Positions 1-8,304 of a DNA stretch of 21,411 nucleotides are shown here, piece by piece. Made by a program: the position numbers and the translations under genes. Position 1 is the stretch's first letter. Each line of letters opens with the position of its first letter. Under the pieces are notes generated by a model. It was given only the letters and a program-made list of their open reading frames with translations, made no database searches and was not told the DNA's origin. This DNA comes from Welwitschia mirabilis (Eukaryota; Gnetophyta; Gnetopsida; Welwitschiales): positions 114,521,360 to 114,542,770 of the forward strand of contig JBOZIK010000001.1 in NCBI GenBank assembly GCA_051453625.1. The letters run 5' to 3'.

Positions 1-603
1 CATTAAGTCATACATTTTCCACATCAAGTGATGTTATGATTACTTTCATTAGAATTTGCTAGGTTAAAATGTTAGATTGGTGAGATATCTTTTGTTTATA
101 TCTTATGCCCATCCTTCTTGTTTTTCTTTTGTGATTTGGTTGCTATTTCAAAGTTATTACCGTATTTTCTTAGTTTCGGTTTTCAATAAAAGGTAATTTC
201 TTGTTTAGAATTGTGTTATTTTCAGATTTTTGATGTTGTAATCGCTGCTCATAATCTTTTTATGATGAAACATTTTTATTGTCCATGCTTTTATTATCCA
301 CTCTTCCTGTTAGACTATTTTATATCTTTATATTTTTCCAATATGACATTACTCAGCTTTGCACTTTGTGTTGAAAGTTGTCCTCATTTCCATTTCCTGC
401 CTTCCCCCTCCCATTTATCTTCTTTGCTTTATTTGCCAATATGGGACGTACTGCCTTTTCTTTGGCGGAGGCAGAGACCCATTTGCATAGCTTATTTTCA
501 AAAATTTTGAACTTAATTCAGATCTTTTATGACATAAAATTTTCAAAATTATATACACATTATGCATTACTTGTTATCTATTCATATGATGTGTTTTTAT
601 GAA
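1..603. other. AT-rich non-coding sequence, no gene recognised
   Basis: The short open frames here are rich in F, L, Y and S, as expected from T-rich DNA by chance, and none resembles a protein family I know. No LTR end, RNA gene or promoter can be supported. The stretch ends at an assembly gap. Confidence 0.5.
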
Positions 604-703
604 NNNNNNNNNNNNNNNNNNNNNNNNNNNNNNNNNNNNNNNNNNNNNNNNNNNNNNNNNNNNNNNNNNNNNNNNNNNNNNNNNNNNNNNNNNNNNNNNN
701 NNN
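604..703. other. Assembly gap, 100 N
   Basis: Exactly 100 N, the usual size for a gap of unknown length. The nine bases ttttatgaa occur immediately before and immediately after it, so the two contigs may simply overlap here. Confidence 0.95.
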
Positions 704-1205
704 TTTTATGAACCTGTTTTTATGCTTTCCAGATTTATCTTTCGAAAAATAAATTGGCTCGTAATTATGGTTTTTCCACCTAGTTTTTGTTAGGGACTGA
801 CAAAGCCTAAGTGGGGGGTTATGTTGCGCTACCAATTTACAGTTATTTGATGGGTTTGATGAGTCATTTTGTAGGACTTTTATACATGTTTGAGTGCAAT
901 TCTGAGGGCAGCCTTTTTCAAGGGTGAAAAGCAAGTAGGGTTAGGATCATTTTGCATTGCATGCTAGATTAGATTGCATATTGCACCTAGCATGGTAGTT
1001 TATCTTCTTGCATTGTTATTTGTTATTTGGTTCCTATGTTTAATTGCAAAAGCAACCTAAGTCTCTTACAGATAGACTTCAACGAGATACGACATTTCGG
1101 GTCACTCCCATTATATTAGCGTGTTGTATTATGCATAATATCTATTTTAATTATTAATAAAAAAATCTCTTTGAATATAAAGCGTGCATAAATATACACC
1201 GCAAC
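704..1205. other. Non-coding sequence upstream of the truncated copia element
   Basis: No convincing coding frame on either strand. The end of this stretch joins directly to the middle of a reverse transcriptase gene near 1206. That makes the junction a truncation or insertion breakpoint and not a natural element end. No LTR or primer-binding site precedes it. Confidence 0.45.
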
Positions 1206-2180
1206 ACATTCTTATAGCCTAGATCTATGGGGATGATATTATCTTTGGTTCCACTAAGGACTCTCTTGCCTTGGATTTTGCCAATTTAATGCAAAATGAA
1301 TTTGAAATGAATTTAGTTCGAGAATTAAAATTTTTTTCTTAGGTTTGCAAAAAAAAGAAAAGGAGAATCGAATTTTCATTTATCTATCTAAGTATATTCG
1401 TGATATTCTTGCAAAATATAACATGACTGAATGTAAAAAAACTCGATTCCTATGTCCACTAGTGTCAAATTTAGTAAAGATGAACTTGGTAAGAAAGTGG
1501 ATCAAAAGTTGTATCGAGGACTCATAAGGAGCTTATTGTATGTCACAGTTAGCCGACCTAACATTGCCTATAGTGTTGGAGTCTGTGCTAGATATCAAGC
1601 TGATCCTAAAGAATCGCATCTTACCCATGTTAAGAGGATCCTAAGGTATCTAAAATCCACTCAGAACTGTGGTCTTTGGTATGATTACAACACAACTCTA
1701 GATCTAACAGGATACAGTGATGTTGATTGAGCCAGTTGTGTTGATGACTGAAAAAACATCAGTGATGCTTGTTTTTATATGGGTAACTGTCTGGTTTCGT
1801 GGTCTAGTACAAAACAAACCACAGCTTCTTTGTCCACAGCTGAAGCTGAATGCATAGCCGCAGGAGCATGTTTTATTCAGTTGCTTTGGATGAAGCAAAT
1901 GATGACTAACTTTCGGGTAAAGCCTGACAAAATCAAGATTTATTGTGACAACACCAGTGCAATCAACATAACCAAGAACCCTGTTTAGCATTCGAGAACT
2001 AAACATATAGACATCAGNNNNNNNNNNNNNNNNNNNNNNNNNNNNNNNNNNAATGTCACTCTTGAATACATTCCAACTGATCAACAAATTGTTGACATCA
2101 TGACTAAGAGCTTAAGTGAAGAGAAATTCGTGTTCTTTCGACAACAACTTGGCTTGAGAAACCATTCCCCTTTAGTATAA
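1206..2180 (+). pseudogene. Ty1/copia pol remnant: end of reverse transcriptase plus RNase H (SIRE/Maximus-like)
   Basis: In a working element this is the last part of the polyprotein that copies element RNA into DNA in cytoplasmic particles. What is visible: a reverse transcriptase catalytic box reading IYGDDIIFGST (about 1223-1255), then EFEMNLVRELKFF, then ILAKYNMTECK, then SRPNIAYSVGVCARYQA and HVKRILRYLKSTQNCGLWY (1550-1682). The RNase H part has YSDVD (about 1716-1730), SWSSTKQTTASLSTAEAE, IYCDNTSAINITKNPV and SRTKHIDI, followed by LEYIPTDQQIVDIMTKSL. The RNase H acidic residues (D, E, D) are still present. It is dead: in-frame stops lie at 1220, 1728, 1749 and 1986, and frameshifts lie near 1335 (a T run) and near 1448. 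Gag, protease, integrase and the front of reverse transcriptase are missing. The motif wording and the extra ORF downstream point to the SIRE/Maximus lineage. Confidence 0.93.
2018..2051. other. Sized gap of 34 N inside RNase H
   Basis: The two bases before the gap plus 34 N make exactly 12 codons between HIDI and NVTLEY. Related copia RNase H domains have about 12 residues at this place. The gap therefore seems correctly sized and keeps the frame. Confidence 0.8.
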
Positions 2181-2536
2181 ATTTATGCAAAATTTTCTAT
2201 CCCTATATTTGTCATCATCTGAAATTTTTCTTCAAATAAATGTGCCTTCCTTGTTTATCTATCTCCCAGTTTTATTCAAATGTCCTAGTCTTGAAATTGG
2301 ACATCCGACTATTAAGCTTTTATGTTTGATCTGAATTCTTACTAGACGTCCTTCTTGTCCCTCTGGACATCCGACTGTTAACCATCTGACAAAACTAAGT
2401 AAGTGCTCTGACGTCCCAGCTCGTGCATCTAGACGTCTGAGAAAAATTCTAAAGTAAGTGGGTTTTTTATTAAAACCCCAATGTCTCGGCCTAAAAAAAC
2501 CGAACGTCCAGACATAACGCGGGCGCGATCCCGCGA
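2181..2536 (+). promoter_or_regulatory. Spacer between pol and extra ORF with GACGTC-like motif cluster
   Basis: After the end of pol there is about 350 bp without coding frame. Between about 2298 and 2512 it holds six copies of a short motif: ggacatccgac (twice), agacgtcc, tgacgtccc, agacgtctg and gaacgtcc. The same motif forms the array inside the LTRs of this window. The core GACGTC is a palindrome of the type known as a C-box, a target of plant bZIP factors. A GC-rich inverted repeat at 2518-2535 sits directly before the first ATG of the next frame. A role as internal promoter or leader of the extra ORF is my inference. Confidence 0.4.
2518..2535. repeat. GC-rich inverted repeat before the extra ORF
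   Basis: CGCGGG at 2518-2523 and CCCGCG at 2530-2535 are exact inverted copies with a six-base loop. The structure stands out because the surroundings are AT-rich. It ends one base before the ATG at 2537. Confidence 0.6.
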
Positions 2537-3705
2537 ATGCCCCTTAAGCCTTTAAAATGTCTTCTTTTGTTATTTATCTTCATTCGTCTTCATGCTCTTG
2601 CATTCCTCTTCTCCTCTCTTGCCACCTTGAGCCTTTCTCTCTCTAACTTGGACTTATCCAGCATGGTGAAGTTAAAGTTCTCAACTTCTAGGAAGGGAAA
2701 GGAACCAGCTTCAGAGGCAAAGTGGTTTCTTTCTCCTGAGCATCAGAAACGTTGGCTTGGTTGCTTCTCCAAAAGGCCCTTAGCCCCAGAGAGAAGCACA
2801 GATTTCCAATCTTTCAGGCATGAACTCAGATTGGAGCCTAAATTTGCAGAGCAAGGCTAGATGTATGCTTTGAGTCCGGACATGCATGCTTCAATGAAAA
2901 TGGTATGTTTATTCTATTAGAATGGTTTGTTTGATAACAGCAATTGGAGATTGATTTCCAAAGTATATGGGAGAACTGTGGAAGTAGACGTAGAAACATT
3001 TCATTAATTACTAGTTTTCCCAATGATGGTTTCTTCCATGAGATTAATTTAGTAGTATCCCTTGAAGAGGCAGTTTCAAAAGAAGTTTTCACAAAAGAGT
3101 TGTGTGGAAAAAGAGTTAACTAGTGTGCCAACATTCTAACCAATGAATTGAAGCCTTTTTACAGAGTTGTTTTCCAAATTTCCACCCATAACTTCCCTAA
3201 ACTCGGGCACAAGGATGAAGTGTCACCTCTTTGTGCTTACATTATGTTCTGCTTGGGCACATGTGTTAAAATAAACTTATTCAAATTCATTATGTATTAC
3301 ATTAGTCAATTTTTCGTGGCCAGTCACTCCAGCATATCATTTGGAGGACTAATTATAGGAATTCTGGAAAATCATCAGTTTGTTATTCAGAAAGATGAAT
3401 TCGTAAAGGTGCCGAAGCCACTTGGTTCATTTGCTCTTAAGAAAATGAACATTTTCTCAGAAGTAATTGGTTCGTCACCTTCTCCGAAGAAGAAGCAGCA
3501 TACAGAAGAAGGGTCTACCTCTGAGCCAATCTCAAATGAGTTTATCTACCGAGCTATTCAGAGTTTACAGGCTTCCATAGATAAATTAAACAAGAAGATA
3601 GATCGCATGGTATTTGGGCTATCAACTTTTGGACTGGACATTCCCTCTGAGTCAAAAGAAGAAGAAGCTCCTGGAGATCATGCATCCTCGTCTCATCATG
3701 ATTAA
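2537..3705 (+). pseudogene. Envelope-position extra ORF of a SIRE-like retrotransposon ('putative plant transposon protein' type), decayed
   Basis: SIRE/Maximus elements carry an extra ORF between pol and the 3' LTR; its function is not established. The frame opens at ATG 2537 with a hydrophobic leader (LKCLLLLFIFIRLHALAFLF), or at ATG 2663 with the basic stretch MVKLKFSTSRKGKEP. Then come ERSTDFQSFR and KFAEQG, the segment NWRLISKVYGRTVEVDVETF (about 2941-3000), and from 3148 an open part with STHNFPKLGHKDEVSPLCAY, which matches the conserved core (N-x-P-x-x-H) of that family. The C-terminus is polar, with SSPSPKKKQHTEE, a possible coiled coil (IQSLQASIDKLNKKIDRM) and an acidic end closed by TAA at 3703. 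Stops at 2858, 2918 and 3121 and a frameshift near 3005 make it a pseudogene. Confidence 0.8.
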
Positions 3706-4191
3706 TCTTTGATTAGCTTTCTTTTATACTCCATCATTTCTCTATTCTTCTCATTTTTTTTGTTTTCTCTCTTGTCTTATCTCTCATCCTTTGTGTTTTC
3801 AATGACGACAAAGGGGAAGAATATTTTGGGTATTCATATCTAACTCTGCGAATCTCTGATGTCAATTTCAAAACCAGTTAATATAATTAGTTTTTCTTGC
3901 AAACATTGTCTAAAGTTTTTTTTTCAAATTTTATGGTTATCTCTTAACTTTCAAAGTTTACTAGTTATCTTTTATACTATATTGGCAACCTCTTGCTTAC
4001 ATGTTCGCACAATTGTCAGATATTTAAGCATGATGTAGCTCACTATTTTTACTCTGACCATGTATATATATATATATATATAATTGTGGATCAAGTGTGT
4101 TAGGCAGGTAAATTCAATCAAACCAGATGTTGAACTGAGGGGGAGCATTCTTCCTACTTCTTGCAATTGTCATCATTGAAAAGGGGGAGAT
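3706..4191 (+). other. 3' untranslated region of the plus-strand SIRE-like element, copy 1
   Basis: Pyrimidine-rich sequence after the extra ORF, including a conserved-looking tgacaaaggggaagaa stretch near 3805 and a (TA)n run at 4062-4082. It ends at a polypurine tract. The whole segment is repeated with changes at 4299-4825. Confidence 0.7.
4062..4082. repeat. (TA)n microsatellite
   Basis: An uninterrupted alternating TA run. It sits at the same place in the 3' untranslated region as the longer run at 4662-4715 in the second copy. Confidence 0.9.
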
Positions 4192-4198
4192 TGTTGAG
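4179..4198 (+). promoter_or_regulatory. Polypurine tract and start of 3' LTR, copy 1
   Basis: gaaaagggggaga is a typical plus-strand priming site for LTR retrotransposons. It is followed by one t and then tgttgag, the first seven bases of an LTR that begins at 4192. The sequence then runs into an assembly gap. Confidence 0.8.
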
Positions 4199-4298
4199 NN
4201 NNNNNNNNNNNNNNNNNNNNNNNNNNNNNNNNNNNNNNNNNNNNNNNNNNNNNNNNNNNNNNNNNNNNNNNNNNNNNNNNNNNNNNNNNNNNNNNNNN
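4199..4298. other. Assembly gap, 100 N
   Basis: Exactly 100 N. It separates two copies of the same 3' untranslated region, so a join between two allelic or two related elements is possible. Confidence 0.95.
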
Positions 4299-4825
4299 TG
4301 ATGACTCTTCTGACTAGCCTTCTTTTGTCCTCCATCATCTTTCTCTTCTTCTCATTATTTTTGTTTTCTCTCCTACCTTATCTCTTATCTTTTGTGTTTT
4401 CAATGGTGACAAAGAGGGAGAATATTTTGTGTATACTACTTTGCAAATCTCTTAGGTAAATTTCAAAACATGTTAATACAATCAGTTTCTCTTGCAAATA
4501 TTTTATGAAGTGTTTTTCAAATTTTATGGTTATCTCTTAATTTTCAAGTTTACAGGTTATCTGTTATACTATATTTGCAATCTCTCATTTACATGTTTGT
4601 ACAATTGTCAGATATCTAGGCATGATATAGTTATCAATATTTTTTTTTCACTCTGACCGTGTATTATATGTAGATATACATATACATACATACATACATA
4701 TATATATATATATAGTTGTTGTGGATCAAATGTATTGGACAAGTAAATTCAATCAAACCAGATGTTAAACTGGGGGGAACATTCTTCCTAATTTTTGCAA
4801 TTGTCAACATTGAAAAGGGGGAGAT
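4299..4825 (+). repeat. Second, diverged copy of the 3' untranslated region and polypurine tract
   Basis: This segment repeats 3694-4191 in the same order: the catgatga/gactagc end, the pyrimidine-rich block, the fragment gtgttttcaatggtgacaaa, the TA-type microsatellite, the phrase gtaaattcaatcaaaccagatgtt, and a polypurine tract at 4813-4824. By eye the copies agree at most positions but differ by many substitutions and short indels. They are not a simple recent copy. Confidence 0.8.
4662..4715. repeat. Compound (TACA)n/(TA)n microsatellite
   Basis: Runs of tatacata/catacata followed by alternating TA. It is expanded and changed relative to the (TA)n run at the equivalent place in copy 1. 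Confidence 0.85.
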
Positions 4826-4960
4826 CGTTGAGTAAGGATCCATTTCAATGGTGAGCAACAGAACCCAACCTGGAACTCAGACTTAGTTCAAGAACATTGA
4901 CAGGTGAATCAAAATATTTCAGGCCAAACTTCAATTGTGATGGATCATCTGTCCTTTGCC

Positions 4961-5215
4961 TAGGACGTCCGAACCTGTATGCAACCAAATGTATTGGGAC
5001 GTCCGGGCCCTTAACCCAAGACGTTCGGACTTGTACATGATTTTATGTATTAGGACATCCGGCCCCTTCAACCGGGACATCTAGGCCTATAAACTAGATT
5101 TTGTATGGGGACGTCCGAACACCTTATCCGGGACGTCTGACCCCTATCTCAGTTTCCTATCAAAGAAGATCTTTAAAAGTGGGACGTCTGACATTTTTTC
5201 TTGGGACGTCCAGTC
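4961..5215 (+). promoter_or_regulatory. Array of nine GGGACGTCCG-like motifs in the LTR
   Basis: Nine degenerate copies: aggacgtccgaa, gggacgtccggg, agacgttcgga, aggacatccggc, gggacatctagg, gggacgtccgaa, gggacgtctgac (twice) and gggacgtccagt. The spacing is irregular, about 25-45 bp, and the filler sequences differ. Most copies retain GACGT. The position in U3 upstream of a TATA-like box suggests an enhancer. Binding by bZIP factors is inferred from the core only. Confidence 0.7.
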
Positions 5216-5350
5216 AACTATCCGTTGCCACACGAAAATCACTTCAGATAAACATTGTGCACTCTTCTCAAAGCGCAAACGGCTAAGAATTTGAAGGCAA
5301 TGGCACTCTAATCAAAGACAAGGTGCCCTTAGGGTTTTCTCTTAAAAAAC

Positions 5351-5359
5351 CTATATATG
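5351..5359 (+). promoter_or_regulatory. TATA-like box in the LTR
   Basis: ctatatatg lies about 130 bp after the last GACGTC-like motif, where the core promoter of an LTR is expected. Transcription itself cannot be seen from sequence. Confidence 0.4.
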
Positions 5360-6514
5360 TTCAAGTTCAAGATTGTTGTATGGTTACCAAACTGTTAAAA
5401 TCACTGTCATTCTATATTTGAATCAGAACTCCATTGTAAAATTGGATCTAATCTAAACTTTTGCGTACCATTCTCTTTGATTGTAATTCATGCGGATGAA
5501 TCAGAGCTTTTAGGCTTATACATCAGCAGGCTTCTTTCAATCATTCTTTGGATTGCTCAAAGAAGAGCAAATTTTGTAACTATCGCCCTAGCCAAAGGGT
5601 GGATGTACTGAGGTACTTTGTTGAGTAAAGGAACCAAGAGGCTGAAGGCTTGTGCTGCCTCTTGTGAGTGAAGTAGGCTTGGAGAGCCAAACCGCTATAA
5701 ATCTGGTAGTCTTCTTTTTCTGCTTTGTTTAAGTTTCTAATTCTGTATTAATTTGATCTAATTAGTATTTCCATTTTTCAAATTAAAGTTAAAAACCCTA
5801 TTCACCTCCCTCCTCTAGAGTGTTTTATGATCCTGATAGGTATGACTGTATGGCACCCAAGAGGGAGGTGAATAGGGTGATTAAAAATATATTTTAATTA
5901 AATCAACTGGAATAACCTTGCAACATGATGTATAATAAAATAGATAAGCAAAAAGAAAGTAACATACAATCAATAAGAAAACACCAGAGATTTTATAGTG
6001 GTTTGGCCCTTTGCCTACTCCACTCTTAAGGGGCAGCAACAGCTTCTAGCCTCCTAGTTTCCTTAGCACTTCAAAGCTTACAAGACCCTTGCCATGGGGT
6101 TAATAGTTTCTTACAATGTCCTCCTCTCAACTAACTTTACAACAATGCTCAGCCTTGAGCATACAACACAATAAAACATAAGGAGTCTGATGCCAATAGT
6201 TTGCCTTAGAATGCATTGATCATCAGCTTCGTAGTATAATCATTCAGAAGATAAAATGCTCAGATTTAGGAATAGTGGCTTAAAGGAGGATATTTCCAGT
6301 AAAGGATAATACAGAGTCATTACACAAGTAAGTGGTATTCTATAAATGATGTTCTCCTCTTTTCTACAAGACTAAATAAAATAGTTGTTATGATCTTAAT
6401 CAATGAGCCCTCAGCATTGGTTGGTGTGTTAGTAAAGCTCCATATCCATTGGCATCTTGGACTATGAAATCCAATGTTCAAAACAACTATTTTTTCACTC
6501 CAACATTTGCCTAC

Positions 6515-6885
6515 CTAGACGTCCCCTTTTGAAAATTTGGACATCCCTATTATAATATTTTGCCTTGGCAAAGCTGAATAAGATACTGGACATTCCAGTT
6601 GAGAGCTCGGACATCCCCATAATTAANNNNNNNNNNTAAGGTCGAGCACAAGGAGGGACATCCTAGTTTAGGATCTAGTCGTCCCTATGTATTTTGCCTG
6701 CATACAGGAGTGAACATCTTGGTTTCAGATCCGGACATCCCTATATAATTTAGCTGCACATAGGGGTGGAGGTCCCGGTTTTAGATTTGGACGTCTCTAA
6801 GCACTAAGCCACACACAGGGGCAGATGTCCCGGTTTTAGATTTGGAAGTCCCTATGCAATAAGCTACACACAGCAGTGGACACCT
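6515..6885 (-). promoter_or_regulatory. Cluster of about a dozen GACGTCC/GGACATCC-like motifs in the minus LTR
   Basis: Visible copies on the plus strand include agacgtcccc, tggacatccct (several), cggacatcccc, gggacatcct, agtcgtccct and tggacgtctct. They occupy the position in the LTR that the array at 4961-5215 occupies in the plus element. The core is more decayed here: many copies have ACAT instead of ACGT, the change expected from deamination of methylated CG. Confidence 0.65.
6627..6636. other. Assembly gap, 10 N
   Basis: Ten N inside the minus-strand LTR, within the motif cluster. Confidence 0.95.
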
Positions 6886-7030
6886 CAGTTTTAGAGTTAA
6901 ACCTCTTGGTTAGCACACACTCTGAATATCTCAAATTTGAGCTCTTCTCTGATGGTGCATTTTGGTCTACATTACTACTTTAGACTTGCTAAAAATCTAT
7001 TGTTCATCATTGAAACATGGACCTTCAACA

Positions 7031-7790
7031 TTTGTGCCTTTTTATATCTTATACATTTTTAGATCCCTAAGGTATTTTAGGCCTTGCCATACTTAACCAC
7101 AACATGGAGGCCTCCCAAAGAATAACAAAAATGGGCCAAACCCAAATGTCGCTAAGGAATTCAAAAGCAAAGGAAATGTGCTTCATGAGAGTATACATCA
7201 AAAGTAGTAGAAGGTGAATAGAAGAGAGAAGTTTGAAGACAATGATCACTCATCTGAGGAAACCTCCTCCTTGGAGCATCATCTTGTGACTATAAGTCTG
7301 CACTTGAAGTCCATTCAAGTGGGTCTCCTCTTTTGGGGATGTTTGTTGGGCTAGAAAAGCACTTGTAAGAAATGACAATGCCCATGCCAAGTCCCTAGAT
7401 TCTATAAGCATTTGGAGAACCAAAACAAGCCATATGCAGTAGTCTCCATCTTTTCGCCATGCTCCATCAGATACGGGCCTAGCATAGTCCTCATCTTCCT
7501 CTAATACAACACCTTCATAGGCTTCATCTTCTTCTCCTCCTTCTGTAAGCTTTCCATGGCCCTATCCTCGAAAATGTTACAAATATCTTCCAACTCCTAA
7601 TCAACTAGTGTTTCTCCCAATCCCCCTTTTCCATTTTTACAAGACTCTCTCCACCTCACTTCACATGTCCTCCATTTCATGTGTTGTGGCTTTATGTGCC
7701 TTATCAATCATGCTAATCAATCAGATGACTATGGCCTCCTTGCTTGCAAGCAAAATTAAAAGTATCAGATACTAGATAAGTTACCAAGAA
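7031..7790 (-). pseudogene. Internal 3' end of the minus-strand SIRE-like element, with a remnant of an extra ORF
   Basis: Directly inside the LTR lies a purine-rich aaaaaggcacaaa (minus strand, 7031-7045) in the polypurine-tract position. Further in, at about 7440-7750, the minus strand reads polar, helix-like stretches such as ATTHEMEDM, SEVERVL and IFEDRAMESLQKEEKKMK, interrupted by several stops. That fits the C-terminal tail of the extra ORF of these elements, which lies at this place in the plus element. The assignment rests mainly on position; sequence resemblance is weak. Confidence 0.4.
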
Positions 7791-7811
7791 CTTAATATTG
7801 TGAAATCCTCC

Positions 7812-7911
7812 NNNNNNNNNNNNNNNNNNNNNNNNNNNNNNNNNNNNNNNNNNNNNNNNNNNNNNNNNNNNNNNNNNNNNNNNNNNNNNNNNNNNNNNNN
7901 NNNNNNNNNNN
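7812..7911. other. Assembly gap, 100 N, with duplicated flanks
   Basis: The phrase accaagaacttaatattg...aaatcctcc ends just before the gap, and a close copy (accaacaacttaatattt...aaatcctcc) starts just after it. Confidence 0.95.
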
Positions 7912-7942
7912 TACCAACAACTTAATATTTTTAAATCCTCCA

Positions 7943-7956
7943 CCCCCCCCCCCCCC
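7943..7956. repeat. Poly-C run of 14
   Basis: An uninterrupted run of C close to a gap. Such runs are error-prone and may have caused the break in the assembly. Confidence 0.9.
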
Positions 7957-7986
7957 TCTTTGAGGCATGTGCATATAAAATCCAAG

Positions 7987-8304
7987 GGTTATCCAGCCTT
8001 CAAGAGAATTCAAGCCCGATAAAGGGGTTAGATGGGATAATGCTATTTTTGATGTTTGGTTGGATCCAAGAGGTTGGAAAAGTGTCTGTGATCATTGAGG
8101 TATGACTTACGATGCCGAATTCATTTAGGGACATGAAATTTTGATGATTATCAAGCCTTTAGAAGAATTCAAGCCCAGTAAAGGACTTAGATGGGATAAG
8201 GCTATTTCTTATGTTTGGTTGGATCCAAGAGGTTGGGAAAGTATCTGTGGTCGCTGAGGTATGACTTAGGATGCCACATTCATTTAGGGACACGAAATTT
8301 TGAT
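7987..8304. repeat. Tandem duplication of a 159-bp unit
   Basis: Unit 1 is 7987-8145 and unit 2 is 8146-8304. Both contain gaattcaagccc, ttagatgggataa, gtttggttggatccaagagg, tgaggtatgactta and catttagggaca, and both end in gaaattttgat. The units differ by scattered substitutions (by eye over 85% the same) and hardly at all by indels. No known protein family is recognisable in any frame. Confidence 0.85.

Larger units (their letters stand above)
4826..5837 (+). mobile_element. 3' LTR of the plus-strand SIRE-like element
   Basis: It starts right after the polypurine tract at 4813-4824 with cgttgagtaaggatcc; the first t of tgttgag is now c. Its U3 part holds nine GACGTC-type motifs (about 4961-5215). 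A TATA-like ctatatatg follows at 5351-5359. The 3' part (aagaggctgaaggcttgtgc..., gccaaaccgctataaatctg, ccctattcacctccctcctc) is matched in inverted orientation by 5851-7030. The exact 3' end is uncertain: the last family-like bases are tatgatcctgata near 5837, with no clean CA. Confidence 0.8.
5851..7030 (-). mobile_element. LTR of a second SIRE-like element, minus strand
   Basis: Read on the minus strand it starts tgttgaaggtccatg at 7030 and ends cctcttgggtgcca at 5851, giving TG...CA ends and 1180 bp. Its start matches the plus LTR (tgttgagtaaggatcc..., tttcaatg). Its end matches the plus LTR through the ccaaaccactataaaatct region and ccctattcacctccctc. A cluster of degenerate GGACATCC/GACGTCC motifs lies at about 6515-6885. 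A 10-N gap interrupts it at 6627-6636. Since the internal side is to the right, this is the 3' LTR of a minus-strand element, or what is left of it. Confidence 0.8.

Noticed and set aside
211-602. Two overlapping plus-strand frames of 99 and 74 codons
   Set aside because: T-rich composition, no splice or family support.
4961-5215. The regularly recurring GACGTCC motif as a CRISPR-like array
   Set aside because: Repeats are short (about 10 bp) and degenerate, spacing is irregular, and the setting is a plant LTR.
5101-5286. Plus-strand frame of 61 codons inside the LTR
   Set aside because: It runs through the motif array and the leader of the LTR, has no family, and its length is within chance.
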